Positions 16,507 through 24,785 of a DNA stretch of 64,000 nucleotides are shown here, piece after piece. The stretch's first letter is position 1. Every line of letters begins with the position of its first letter. Both the position numbers and the translations under genes were made by a program. The notes beneath the pieces are model-generated. The model did not search any database. It saw only the letters and a program-made list of their open reading frames with translations, and was not told the DNA's origin. The stretch is from Planctomyces sp. SH-PL14 (GTDB lineage: Bacteria; Planctomycetota; Planctomycetia; Planctomycetales; Planctomycetaceae): positions 6,280,001-6,344,000 of the forward strand of contig NZ_CP011270.1 in the NCBI RefSeq assembly GCF_001610835.1. Direction: 5' to 3'.

Positions 16507-16692
16507 TTGAAACACAGAGGCACAGAGGACACGGAGAGAAAAGACGCAGACGCCGGACGGGAGGCCGTGGGGGCACCTTCCTGCCCGAATCTGTGTTCAT
16601 CCGTGTTGATCTGTGGCTCTTTCTCTCCCTCTCGAAAACCTTGCAACCGTCGACTCTCCGGCCGTCCCTCTCCGTGTTCTCTGTGTTTCCAG
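16507..16692. repeat. Palindromic intergenic repeat (ACACAGAGGCACAGAGG type)
   Basis: The left arm GAAACACAGAGGCACAGAGG (from 16507, continuing GACACGGAGAG) pairs with CTCTCCGTGTTCTCTGTGTTTC at 16669-16690. Between the arms lies an ATCTGTGTTCATCCGTGTTG-type stretch at 16590-16620. Low-complexity palindromes of this kind are widespread in environmental bacteria. No gene is seen in 16393-16757. Confidence 0.75.
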
Positions 16693-16757
16693 TCTCTTCT
16701 AATCAGGAACCTGCACCGATGCCTCGCGCGCGAGGCTCAGTCGTCAGGACGTCATCC

Positions 16758-18143
16758 CTACAGAAGTGTTCCGCGGAGGAAGAGAAGCGCGACACTGAAG
16801 TAGATGACGAGGCCGGTCACATCGACCAGTGTCGCCACGAAGGGGGCGGAGGAGGTCGCCGGGTCGAGGCCGCAGCGCTTGATCAGAAAGGGGAGCATCG
16901 ATCCCGAGAGGGTCCCCCAGAGCACGATCCCGACGAGCGAGATCGCCACGGTCAGGCCGATCAGCGGCCAGTGCGGCCCGTAGACGGAGGAGAACGAGGA
17001 CCACAGGGCGATCCGGACGAAGCCGATCGTCCCCAGGACAAGGCCGAGGAGGAGGCCGGAGAACAGCTCCCGCTTGAGGACGAGCTTCCAGTCCCGCAGC
17101 GCGATCTCGCCCACCGCCAGGGCCCGCACGATGAGGGTCGCCGCCTGTGACCCGGAGTTCCCGCCGCTGGAGATGATGAGCGGGACGAAGAGGGCCAGGA
17201 CGACCGCTTTTTCGATCTCCTCCTCGAAGAAGCCCATCGCGGTGGCGGTCAGGAGTTCCCCCACGAAGAGGATCACGAGCCAGGTGGCCCGCTTGCGGAC
17301 GAGGGTTCCGACCGGGGTGGCGATGTAGGGCTCGTCGAGGGCTTCGAGGCCCCCGAACCTCTGGGCCTCGCGGGTGGCGGTTTCCTCGGCGACATCGAGG
17401 ACGTCGTCGACCGTCACGACTCCCACGAGGACTCCTTTGGAGTCAACGACGGGAAGGACGGACCGGTCGTATTTCCGGAAGAGCTCGACCGCGGTCGTCT
17501 CGGCGTCGGTCACCCGGAGCGCGACGAACTGTCCGTTCATCAGGCTTCGGACCTGGGCGTCCGGGGGGGCGAGGAGGATCTCCCGCATCCGGATGTCGTC
17601 GATGAGGTGGTGCGAGTCGTCGAGGACGTAGACGGCATTCAGGGACTCGCTGTCGCGGCCGACGGCGCGGACGTGTTTCAGGACGTCGGTGATCGTCCAT
17701 TCCTCGCGGACGGCGATCAGGTCGGGGGTCATGAGCCGGCCGACGGTTCCTTCTCCGTAGGCGAGGAGGGACCGGGCGACGCGCTGGTTTTCCGGCGTGA
17801 GCAGCGTGAGGAGCCGCTCGATCTCTTCGGGGCCGAAGCCGCTGAGGAAGGCGGTGCGGTCGTCGGGCGAGAGTTCGTTGAGGATGAACCGCAGGTCGGG
17901 TTCAGGGAGGAGCCGGCTGAGTTGTTCCTGGACGGACCATTCGAGGTATTCGAAGGCTCGTGCGGCGCGGGGTGCGTCGAGGCATTGAAAGGCGACGAGG
18001 TCTTCTTCGCTGGAGAGGTCGTCGAAGAGCATGCCGAGGTCGGCGGGTTCCCAGCGGTTGAGGACGTCGCGGAGGGTGTCGACGTCGCGTTCCGCGATGA
18101 GTTCGCGGATCTCGGGGAGCAGCAGCTTTTCGAGCATCGTCAT
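16758..18143 (-). CDS. mgtE: MgtE magnesium transporter
   Basis: 461 residues, the normal MgtE length. An N-terminal helical MgtE_N superhelix (about 1-130, LNRWEPADLGMLFDDL, LSPDDRTAFLSGF) is followed by two CBS domains (about 135-255, RLMTPDLIAVREEWTITDVL, then KGVLVGVVTVDDVLDVAEE). The five-helix pore domain (about 280-461) carries the hallmark PLIISSGGNSGSQAATLIVR. MgtE is a homodimeric inner-membrane Mg2+ channel gated by Mg2+ binding at the N and CBS domains. The start at 18143 gives MTMLEKLL, and the next ATG (18137) would also be possible. No Mg2+ riboswitch was recognised upstream, where a PIE copy sits. Confidence 0.95.
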   Translation of the reverse strand: MTMLEKLLLPEIRELIAERDVDTLRDVLNRWEPADLGMLFDDLSSEEDLVAFQCLDAPRAARAFEYLEWSVQEQLSRLLPEPDLRFILNELSPDDRTAFLSGFGPEEIERLLTLLTPENQRVARSLLAYGEGTVGRLMTPDLIAVREEWTITDVLKHVRAVGRDSESLNAVYVLDDSHHLIDDIRMREILLAPPDAQVRSLMNGQFVALRVTDAETTAVELFRKYDRSVLPVVDSKGVLVGVVTVDDVLDVAEETATREAQRFGGLEALDEPYIATPVGTLVRKRATWLVILFVGELLTATAMGFFEEEIEKAVVLALFVPLIISSGGNSGSQAATLIVRALAVGEIALRDWKLVLKRELFSGLLLGLVLGTIGFVRIALWSSFSSVYGPHWPLIGLTVAISLVGIVLWGTLSGSMLPFLIKRCGLDPATSSAPFVATLVDVTGLVIYFSVALLFLRGTLL

Positions 18144-18193
18144 GATCGGCCTCACAGGAGAGGCCCCGATCATAGCGAATTGCGTCCACCCCC

Positions 18194-18441
18194 TACCGGG
18201 GTCCAGGGGGTACCCCTGGTGGGGGATGCAAGGGGGCAACGCCCATTTGCCCGCCGGAGGCCTGGCCGTCGAGAGATGTCTGAAGGAGATCGTGTCCAAA
18301 CGCGGGCAACGTACCGGATGCCCTCCACATCAACCCACGGGGATTCCAGGGCGAGCCGTGAGTCCGGAACGCCGTTTCCACAAAGCGGACGTCCGGTACC
18401 TACCACGGTTTCTCATGGAAGCGCCTCCGGCGGCAAGGGCG
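18194..18441 (+). repeat. PIE dispersed element, copy 2 (right tail missing)
   Basis: Starts ACCGGGGTCCAGGGGGTACC, has the GCCGGAGGCCTGGCCGTCGA block and the GTGTCCAAACGCGGGC core, and ends at GCGCCTCCGGCGGCAAGGGC. It lacks the usual right-hand hairpin and tail, and stops within a few bases of the stop codon of the next minus-strand gene. Hairpin 2 is imperfect here (GCCCATTTGC). Confidence 0.88.
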
Positions 18442-18444
18442 CGG

Positions 18445-19014
18445 TCAGCGGGCCGGGACATTGACGTAGTTGAAGCGGTTCAGCTCGTTTCCATTGATCG
18501 GATCGAGGTCCTGAATCTCCACCATCTTCCAGCCCGCCGGCTCCTTCTGCCAGCGGGCCCGGAAACGGAAGGGGAAATGCGATCCCGCACCATGCCCGCG
18601 AAGGCCCACCGTCCCATTGACCCGGAAATGAGAACTCGCCCGCGTCCCCTGCGACAGGACCTCGACCTGGACATCGGTGACGTGAATATCGTTCCCGACC
18701 TCGACGACATCGATCGCGTGATCGGCGAGGTCGTAAAGCGTTTTCGCCTGGGGAGACGTCGAAATGTACTGCAGCGTCCCCGGACGGTTCTGCCGCTGGA
18801 ACTGACGGACCAAGTCGTGAACCGAGGCGTCGATCTGCTCGCGGTCGGTGACGATCGCCTGCTCCAGATAATAGGTCCCCCCTGCGAGAGCCAGCATCAG
18901 CCCGATCCCGGCGAGGTAGATCATCCGCTGAGCTCCGCTCCAGGCGATCCCGAAGACGACCGCTCCGCTAAGGAACAGGAAGATCGGCGGCCAGGGATTC
19001 TCGGTGAACCACAT
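18445..19014 (-). CDS. Membrane-anchored protein of unknown function
   Basis: 189 residues, not recognised as a named family. Two hydrophobic segments at the N terminus (about 9-25 and 31-50, IYLAGIGLMLALAGG) are followed by a soluble domain of about 130 residues rich in beta strands (IDVVEVGNDIHVTDVQVEVL). It ends in a pattern typical of NTF2/SnoaL-like lipoprotein domains (FRARWQKEPAGWKMVEIQDL). Orientation and role are unknown. A PIE element abuts its stop codon. Confidence 0.72.
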   Translation of the reverse strand: MWFTENPWPPIFLFLSGAVVFGIAWSGAQRMIYLAGIGLMLALAGGTYYLEQAIVTDREQIDASVHDLVRQFQRQNRPGTLQYISTSPQAKTLYDLADHAIDVVEVGNDIHVTDVQVEVLSQGTRASSHFRVNGTVGLRGHGAGSHFPFRFRARWQKEPAGWKMVEIQDLDPINGNELNRFNYVNVPAR

Positions 19015-19180
19015 GATGGGATCTCAAACCAGGGGAAGCAGGGATGCCCTTCATAAGAGGACTACGACTCTGGCAGCTCTCTCTGCAAACGCAATCCGGC
19101 CGGCCGAATTCACGAGGAGCGAAGACTCCCCGCGCCATCACGCCTCCATCAGCCGGACCGCGTCACCGGCGAACGGGACC

Positions 19181-19228
19181 CGGAAAACGAAACAAGCCCC
19201 GATCCCCACTTTGGGGACCAGAGCTTGT
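19181..19228 (-). terminator. Rho-independent terminator for csbD
   Basis: On the minus strand, ACAAGC..GGTCCCCAAAGTGGGGATC..GGCTTGT folds as a strong stem (19192-19228) followed by TTCGTTTTC. It lies about 80 bp downstream of the csbD-like gene. Confidence 0.75.
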
Positions 19229-19307
19229 GCGACTTGCGGCTCGGCGGCGGCGATCCCGGAGGACCATCCGACCGTCCAAGCCTATACTCTGCCTCGCGAC
19301 CTTCCGA

Positions 19308-19490
19308 TCAACGAGGCTTGTTCACGTTCTGGGCGATGTCCTTCGCCTTCTCGATCATGTCTTCGGCGACTTGCTTCGTCTTGCCCATCGCCTGATCGAT
19401 CTTCCCTTCCCGGCGAAGCTGATCGTCGTCGGTGATCGCCCCGGCGGCTTCCTTCACCCGGCCTTTGATTTCATCGGTTTTCCCAGACAT
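19308..19490 (-). CDS. CsbD family stress protein
   Basis: 60 residues. The small, charged, helical sequence MSGKTDEIKGRVKEAAGAIT, followed by a QAMGKTKQVAEDMIEKAK-type second helix, is characteristic of CsbD (YjbJ-like) proteins. These are abundant general-stress proteins in many bacteria and their molecular role is not known. It is monocistronic, preceded by an A/G-rich leader (AGGAGAGAG just upstream of the ATG) and followed by a good terminator, which suits a highly expressed small gene. Confidence 0.92.
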   Translation of the reverse strand: MSGKTDEIKGRVKEAAGAITDDDQLRREGKIDQAMGKTKQVAEDMIEKAKDIAQNVNKPR

Positions 19491-19964
19491 GACTCTCTCC
19501 TATATCTGTGAGTTGTGGAGGTCATTGCCTGGTTGAGCAAATGGTAGGCCTTCCGGGGCGAGGAAGAAGGACCATTCCGGTGAGAGATCTGCAAGCGTCG
19601 TGTTCACAGCATGTTAGGGCGGACGGATTCCTCTCGAGCCCCTGGCCGACAGTTGATGGACGACCGATCAGGCTGGCGATGGCGGGGCCAGCACGTCGGC
19701 GGGCGAGCTTCCGGGGAGGCCCGGCCCGGCGAGGCACAGGGAACGGGCGGGGCGGCGTTGATTTCCCCAGTCTTGACGACCTCCGGGCGATGCCCTACTT
19801 TCGCGCCGCGCTTCGGCACGCACGTGGTTTGCCGACGTCCCGGCGGACGAGTGGGTCGTTTCCCGGCTGTGTTTTGAACTTTGTCCGTGTCGTGACACCT
19901 GCGTCGCGAACACAGTCCAGTTCTCGACCGTTATCTCGTAACCACATCCCTTTCCGATTTGAAC
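19491..19964. other. 474-bp intergenic region upstream of sat
   Basis: Lies between the divergent csbD and sat genes. A plus-strand open frame of 164 codons runs through it and into sat, but its composition (Arg/Ser/Gly-rich, no recognisable motif, overlapping sat in another frame) looks like a GC-rich shadow. Promoters for both genes are expected here, but none stands out. Confidence 0.5.
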
Positions 19965-21224
19965 ATGGCCGATCTGATTGCTCCGCATGGTGGCTTGTCT
20001 GAACCCGTCTGCCTGACCGTCAAGGACGCCGATGTCGCGGCGTTCAAGGCCGAAGCCGAAGCGCTCCCGAAGGTCCCGGTCTCCGCCGCCGACCTCTCCA
20101 GCGTCTACCGCTTCGCCGACGGAACCCTGAGCCCGCTCAAGGGGCCCATGACCTCCGCGGTCTACAACCGCGTCCTCGATGAATCGGTCATCGAGAACAA
20201 CGGCAAGCTCTACGCCTGGACGATTCCCATCGCGTTCCCGGTCACCGCCGCTCAGGCCAAGGAACTCAAGGCCGGCCAGAAGGTCGCCCTGACGAACCCG
20301 GCCAACGAAGTCGTCGCGATCCTGGACGTTGAAGACGTCTACGCCTGGCCGAAGCTCAAGTACATCCAGTCGGTCTACCAGACCGACCGCGTCGACCACG
20401 CCGGCGCCAAGATGGTTCTCGAAGGGGACGCGAACAACACGCACCTCATCGGGGGCACCCTCCGCGCCCTGCCGCAGCCGAAGAACGCCAAGTTCGGCAA
20501 GTACGTCCTGACGCCGCGGGAAGTCCGCAAGCTGATCGCCGAATCCGGCTGGGACGCGGTCGTCGCCTTCCAGACCCGGAACCCCCTGCACCGGGCTCAC
20601 GAATACGCGCTGGTCTACGGTCTCGAGACCCTGATCCGCGAAGGGAAGAACGCCGGCGCCGTCCTGAACCCGCTCATCGGCGAGACGAAGGGTGACGACG
20701 TCAACGCCGAAATCCGGATGGACACCTACGAGAAGCTGATCACCGAACGCCAGCTCGGCGACGGCGACAGCGACCAGGCCCTGTGGGGCCCGCGGAAGGA
20801 GTCGGTGCCCGATCGCGTCAAGCTGCTCGGCCTCGACATCAAGATGTTCTACGGCGGCCCCAAGGAAGCGGTGATGCACGGCATCTACCGTCAGAACATG
20901 GGCTACAGCCACATCATCATCGGCCGTAAGCACGCCGACGTGCCGTACTCCGACGGCTCGAACATCTGGGGCGACTTCGACGCCCAGGAAATCTTCGGCA
21001 AGCTCAAGGGCGACCTGAAGATCACCCCGGTCAAGGTCGGCTTCGCCGCCTTCTACGAGTCGTGCGGCCGCGTCGACCTGACCGAGAAGCACCCGGGCGA
21101 GAAGCCCGTGTCGATCTCGGGCAAGGACGTCCGCAACACCCTCCAGAAGGGTGAGCAGGTCGATCCCCGGATCATGCGTCCGAGCACGTCGCGGATTCTC
21201 GCCGCGGCGATGAAGACCGCCTGA
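19965..21224 (+). CDS. sat: Sulfate adenylyltransferase (ATP sulfurylase, homo-oligomeric Sat type)
   Basis: 419 residues. An N-terminal PUA-like domain (about 1-165) is followed by the catalytic nucleotidyltransferase domain. The [11 protein letters not shown] motif near residue 203 is the Q-x-x-N-P-x-H-x-x-H signature that binds ATP and sulfate, and GRKHADVP near 322 is the second conserved loop. It makes adenosine 5'-phosphosulfate from ATP and sulfate. This is the single-polypeptide Sat form, not CysD/CysN, and no APS kinase is fused. No cys or apr genes are adjacent, so the pathway (assimilatory or other) cannot be told. The ATG at 19965 was chosen; a TTG two codons upstream is possible. 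A terminator follows. Confidence 0.95.
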   Translation: MADLIAPHGGLSEPVCLTVKDADVAAFKAEAEALPKVPVSAADLSSVYRFADGTLSPLKGPMTSAVYNRVLDESVIENNGKLYAWTIPIAFPVTAAQAKELKAGQKVALTNPANEVVAILDVEDVYAWPKLKYIQSVYQTDRVDHAGAKMVLEGDANNTHLIGGTLRALPQPKNAKFGKYVLTPREVRKLIAESGWDAVVAFQTRNPLHRAHEYALVYGLETLIREGKNAGAVLNPLIGETKGDDVNAEIRMDTYEKLITERQLGDGDSDQALWGPRKESVPDRVKLLGLDIKMFYGGPKEAVMHGIYRQNMGYSHIIIGRKHADVPYSDGSNIWGDFDAQEIFGKLKGDLKITPVKVGFAAFYESCGRVDLTEKHPGEKPVSISGKDVRNTLQKGEQVDPRIMRPSTSRILAAAMKTA

Positions 21225-21249
21225 TCGCTGCGACAATCTGAATGACGCG

Positions 21250-21285
21250 AACGCCCGAAGTCTTCTTCGGGCGTTCTTTCTTTTG
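21250..21285 (+). terminator. Rho-independent terminator after sat
   Basis: AACGCCCGAAG-TCTT-CTTCGGGCGTT is a perfect 11-bp stem (21250-21275) followed by CTTTCTTTT, 26 bp after the sat stop codon. Confidence 0.92.
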
Positions 21286-21484
21286 GGGGGGAGGTTTCAG
21301 GCGGAAGACTGCAGGGAGAGGGACGGTCGGTCTGGGCGCGACCGTCGTTTTCTGTTGGACAGACTGGCTCGTGATCGCGGTTCGGCAGTGAATCGGCCCT
21401 GCCGCTTCGAGGTCGTAGGGTGACTGCCGGGAGGTCCTGATAGACTTCAAACCTCCGAAGTCTCCGCGTTAAGGATCCGCTGCG

Positions 21485-22258
21485 ATGTCCAACTGCTGCC
21501 GTCTGTCCGCTATTGGTCTGTGCCTGGGGCTGGCCTTGCCGCTTCTTTGTCTCGCGGACCCGCCGGCTGGGGACCGGGCGAGCACGACGCCAGGGCGGGG
21601 GACCGCGTCGCCGCTCCATGTCGGATCGATCGCCTGCGACCGCGTCCTGTATCTCGGGAACTCGATCACGCTGCACGGCCCGGCGGAGAAGATCGGGTGG
21701 ACCGGGAACTGGGGGATGGCCGCTTCGTCCCAGGCGAAGGACTACGTCCATCTCCTGACGGCGAAGATCGCGGCTGCGGCGGGGGGTGAGCCGCAGGTCC
21801 GGATCAAGAACATTGCCGCCTTTGAACGGACTCTCGACCAGTACAACATTGCGACGGAGCTCAAGGAGGAGCTGGCGTTCCGGCCGGAGCTCGTGATCGT
21901 CGCCATCGGCGAGAATGTCGCCGCGCTGAAGGAGGACGCCGACCGGGACCGCTTTCGGACATCACTGGACGCCCTGCTGAAGGCGATCAACGCGGCCGGG
22001 GCGCGAAAGGTCGTCGTCCGAGGCAACTTCTGGGTCGCTCCGGACAAGGACGCCGTCCTTCGCGAATCCGCAAAGGCCGTCGGGGCGACGTTTGTCGATC
22101 TTGGGGAGATTGGCCGCGATCCGTCGATGATGGCCCGCTCCGAGCGGAAGATCGACCACGACGGTGTTGCCGCCCACCCGGGGGACAAGGGAATGAAGGC
22201 GATCGCCGATGCCCTGTGGGCCGCGATCGAGGCGGAAGCGAAGGCGGAGGCCCGGTAA
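21485..22258 (+). CDS. Exported SGNH/GDSL-type hydrolase
   Basis: 257 residues with a signal peptide (about 1-24, IGLCLGLALPLLCLADPP). The SGNH blocks are visible: VLYLGNSITLHG (block I, nucleophile Ser), IVAIGENVAAL (block III region, Asn) and KIDHDGVAAHPGDKGM (block V, Asp and His). The enzyme is probably a secreted or periplasmic esterase or acetylhydrolase, perhaps for acetylated polysaccharide, but no context confirms this. The gene stands alone, about 225 bp after the sat stop and its terminator. Confidence 0.85.
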   Translation: MSNCCRLSAIGLCLGLALPLLCLADPPAGDRASTTPGRGTASPLHVGSIACDRVLYLGNSITLHGPAEKIGWTGNWGMAASSQAKDYVHLLTAKIAAAAGGEPQVRIKNIAAFERTLDQYNIATELKEELAFRPELVIVAIGENVAALKEDADRDRFRTSLDALLKAINAAGARKVVVRGNFWVAPDKDAVLRESAKAVGATFVDLGEIGRDPSMMARSERKIDHDGVAAHPGDKGMKAIADALWAAIEAEAKAEAR

Positions 22259-22385
22259 CAGTCCCTTGTCTGCCGCGACTCAGAGGCGGATCGGTCCCGG
22301 AAGCATCCTGTCGGACCGCGTTCGCGTGATTGGACTGGTAAGTGATTGGACCGGGGTAGAACCAGATCATTGAACGTGGGACGTC

Positions 22386-22721
22386 ATGGACGCACGGCTG
22401 GACTCTGATTCAAGCGGCTTCACGCTCTCTCCCCCCAAGGGGGAATCCATTCACGTCCGGTGGGAGGAGGTCCGTGAGATCCGGACGTACAAGATCGATC
22501 TCCTCTCCTACGATGAAATCTGCCTGTGCTTCGAAGTGGCGGGCACCGGGACGACGGAAGGCGGGACGCTATGGATCGAGGTCACCGAAAGCGATCAGGG
22601 ATTTCGCTTGCTCACTGATCACATGGAGCGGCGGTTTCCGGAAATTCCATCCGACTGGTATCGAAAGGTCATGTTTCCGGCGTTTGCGACCTGCGAGGCC
22701 GTTCTCTACCGGGCCGAGTGA
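22386..22721 (+). CDS. Small conserved-looking hypothetical protein
   Basis: 111 residues, not recognised. It is mixed alpha/beta and rich in Glu, Trp and Cys, with an EVREIRTYKIDLLSYDEICL stretch and an ending FPEIPSDWYRKVMFPAFATC. It has no signal peptide or membrane segment, so it is presumably cytoplasmic. Codon use agrees with its neighbours, which supports a real gene. It is unrelated to the PadR pair downstream, which has its own promoter-like sequence. Confidence 0.7.
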   Translation: MDARLDSDSSGFTLSPPKGESIHVRWEEVREIRTYKIDLLSYDEICLCFEVAGTGTTEGGTLWIEVTESDQGFRLLTDHMERRFPEIPSDWYRKVMFPAFATCEAVLYRAE

Positions 22722-22829
22722 TGACGAAACGAGCGGAGCGTGACGGCCGACGCGCCGCCGGATGTGCTTCCTGACAGGACTGTCCGCTGACACAAACACG
22801 CGGAAGAAACCGCCCCTGAGCATCTCCGC

Positions 22830-22857
22830 TTGACTTTTTACTCAGTCTGTCTAAATA
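22830..22857 (+). promoter_or_regulatory. Sigma-70-like promoter of the PadR gene, predicted leaderless
   Basis: TTGACT (22830-22835), a 16-bp spacer and TAAATA (22852-22857) stand out as A/T-rich in GC-rich DNA. Transcription would start at about the ATG at 22865. The imperfect dyad formed by CTCAGTCTGTC and TAATCAGTC over the -10 region may be a PadR operator. Confidence 0.55.
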
Positions 22858-22864
22858 ATCAGTC

Positions 22865-23209
22865 ATGCAAAGGATCGAGCGAGACACGCTTCGTGGCCAC
22901 CTCGACGCCATGGTGCTTTCCACCCTGGAACGGGGGGAGGCCCACGGCTTTGAGGTCCTTCGTCGGCTCGAAGAACTCGGCTGCGGGGCCCTGAGCCTCA
23001 AGGAGGGGACTCTGTACCCCGTTCTCTATCGCCTCGAAGAAGCCCGCCTGATCCGCGGGGAGTGGGAAGATGACACGCAGGGCCGCCGCGGGCCGCGGCG
23101 CCGAATCTACCGCCTCACCGATAAGGGGCGACGCGACCTGGTCCGCCGCCGCGAAGACTGGTCGCATTTCGTCTCGACCATCGGCCGTATCCTGGGAGTG
23201 CCGACATGA
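22865..23209 (+). CDS. PadR family transcriptional regulator
   Basis: 114 residues. A winged-helix PadR domain: LDAMVLSTLERGEAHGFEVL, then LSLKEGTLYPVLYRLEEARL (recognition helix region), then the wing with GRRGPRRRIYRLTDKGRRDL. This is the short PadR-s2 type, with almost no C-terminal dimerisation helix beyond the last helix. It overlaps the next gene by four bases (ATGA), the usual arrangement of PadR with a small membrane partner. It probably represses its own operon. Confidence 0.92.
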   Translation: MQRIERDTLRGHLDAMVLSTLERGEAHGFEVLRRLEELGCGALSLKEGTLYPVLYRLEEARLIRGEWEDDTQGRRGPRRRIYRLTDKGRRDLVRRREDWSHFVSTIGRILGVPT

Positions 23210-23985
23210 ATCCGCAGGTCTTCATCGAGGCCATTGAACAGGTCGTAGGCCCCGTCCGGGCGAGCGACACGCGGAAAGACCGGATGCGTGAAGAGCTGGC
23301 CGCGCACCTGGCGGCCGGCTGGCAGGAGGAGATCGATCGCGAGGGGACCGGTTCCCCCGCCGAACGCGTTCTCCGGCGGTTGGGCCCGATCGACGAGCTG
23401 ACCCGCAGCCTGCAAGACTCTGTCCCACAGTTCGAACAATGGATGTTCACGCCTCTCCCCGGCGCCAGCGGACTCGATCGCATCGATCGTCTCGTCCAGC
23501 GGCGCGAGGGGGAGACGCTCTTTCGTCATGCGACACGGATCACGACCGGGCTCGTCGCGGCGCTCGCGGCCCTCGAACTCGTCGTCGTCCCGCTGGCGAT
23601 CGCCATCCGGGGAAGGGGACCTTCGTCCTGGCCGACCACGCTGCTCTGGGCCGCCGCGTCGCTGGCGGTCACGGCAATCGGCTGCATGGTCCTGATGCTG
23701 CTTGACGCCCGAATGGTCGGCGCGCTTCAGGAACGCCGCCATGACCGTCCTCGCCAGTGGCTGCTCCTCGTGTTCTCGAGCCTCGTTGTGATCGGGCTGG
23801 GGGCCGGCTTCGCCGTGACGGTCTCGCTCGGCAGCCGGGACGGGATGATGTTCGTCCGGTCCGACTGGTTGCGGCTGGGGATCTGCTCCCTCCTGGCGCC
23901 GGTGGTCCTGGCGGTCTCCGCCCGCGAATCCCTCTCTCGCGGACGTCGACGCCGTGGCTGGGGACTCGCTGAACTCACTCGGTGA
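23206..23985 (+). CDS. Membrane protein coupled to PadR (HAAS-like N terminus)
   Basis: 259 residues. The N-terminal soluble part (about 1-90, RKDRMREELAAHLAAGWQEE and AERVLRRLGPIDELTRSLQD) resembles the HAAS/DUF1700-type domain of PadR partners. It is followed by four hydrophobic segments (about 108-130, 144-168, 182-205, 222-240). It overlaps the padR-like gene by four bases and is certainly co-transcribed. Family knowledge suggests a membrane sensor or efflux-associated component controlled by PadR, but the ligand is unknown. Confidence 0.82.
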   Translation: MNPQVFIEAIEQVVGPVRASDTRKDRMREELAAHLAAGWQEEIDREGTGSPAERVLRRLGPIDELTRSLQDSVPQFEQWMFTPLPGASGLDRIDRLVQRREGETLFRHATRITTGLVAALAALELVVVPLAIAIRGRGPSSWPTTLLWAAASLAVTAIGCMVLMLLDARMVGALQERRHDRPRQWLLLVFSSLVVIGLGAGFAVTVSLGSRDGMMFVRSDWLRLGICSLLAPVVLAVSARESLSRGRRRRGWGLAELTR

Positions 23986-24169
23986 CGGTGATTCGGCGGC
24001 GAGTCGAGAGGGAACTTCCGTTGGCTTGAACCAGTCCTCACTGGAGGTCTCGGGTGGCTACGGCCGCGCGGTCCGTCCCAAGAATGCAGCCAGGGCTGTC
24101 ACAAATACGAGGCTCCGTTCGTCCTTACTGCAGATGGACGAAACGCACTTCCTCTCCCAGGAGCCTCAC

Positions 24170-24634
24170 ATGACCCCTCGCATCGACTATGCCACGACTG
24201 CCCCCGAAGCGGTCCGGGCCTTCTACGGCCTCGAAAAGTACCTGTCGGGCTGCGGACTCGAACGCAGCCTGTTCGAACTGATCAAGATCCGCTGCTCGCA
24301 GATCAACGGCTGCGCCTACTGCCTCGACATGCACACCAAGGACGCCCGCGCGGCCGGCGAGACCGAGCAGCGGATCTACACCCTCTCAGCCTGGCACGAG
24401 ACGCCGTTTTTCTCCGAACGCGAACGGACCGCCCTCGCCTGGGTCGAACGCGTGACTCGGATCGCCGACGGCGCCCCCTCCGACGCTCTCTACCAGAAGA
24501 CCCGCGAACAGTTCTCCGAAAAGGAGGTCGCGGACCTGACCTGGGCCGCCGTGGCGATCAACGGCTGGAACCGGATCGCCCTGAGCTTCGGCAACGTCGC
24601 CGGGACGTATCAGCCGCCCAAGTCGCACGCCTGA
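24170..24634 (+). CDS. Carboxymuconolactone decarboxylase / AhpD-like protein
   Basis: 154 residues. Contains INGCAYCLDMHTKDARAAGE, the C-x-x-C-x-x-x-H active site of AhpD-like peroxidase-related proteins, followed by the helical CMD fold (ERERTALAWVERVTRI). These proteins are thiol peroxidase partners or of unknown substrate, and cytoplasmic. The start at 24170 was chosen over an in-frame ATG at 24134 because AGGAG lies six bases upstream and homologues start close to MTPRIDY. Confidence 0.88.
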   Translation: MTPRIDYATTAPEAVRAFYGLEKYLSGCGLERSLFELIKIRCSQINGCAYCLDMHTKDARAAGETEQRIYTLSAWHETPFFSERERTALAWVERVTRIADGAPSDALYQKTREQFSEKEVADLTWAAVAINGWNRIALSFGNVAGTYQPPKSHA

Positions 24635-24661
24635 CCCAGCCAGATGCCGGTCGGAAAGAGG

Positions 24662-24774
24662 TTAAACACCAAGGCACAAAGGAGGCACAAAGATCACCAA
24701 GAGAAGACAAGGCAAAGGAAACGCAGTTCCGCTCCTTCGTGTCCTTGGTGCCTCCTTTGTGTCTTGGTGTTTAA
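24662..24774. repeat. Palindromic intergenic repeat (ACACCAAGGCACAAAGGAGG type), copy 1
   Basis: The left arm AAACACCAAGGCACAAAGGA (continuing GGCACAAAG) pairs with the right arm CCTTGGTGCCTCCTTTGTGT (continuing CTTGGTGTTTA) around an unpaired middle. It lies 12 bp from the 3' end of the VWA gene. A second copy is at 26517-26646, so the two copies bracket that gene. Confidence 0.85.
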
Positions 24775-24785
24775 TCCTGGCTCCC

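Noticed and set aside
14012-16600. 862-codon minus-strand frame opposite the TadG-like gene
   Set aside because: Arg/Val/Asp-rich shadow with no domain; the plus strand carries the TadG and VWA motifs and a terminator in the right place.
19508-20002. 164-codon frame upstream of and overlapping sat
   Set aside because: Runs into sat in another frame, has no recognisable motif or signal peptide, and its composition is typical of GC-rich antisense or shadow frames.
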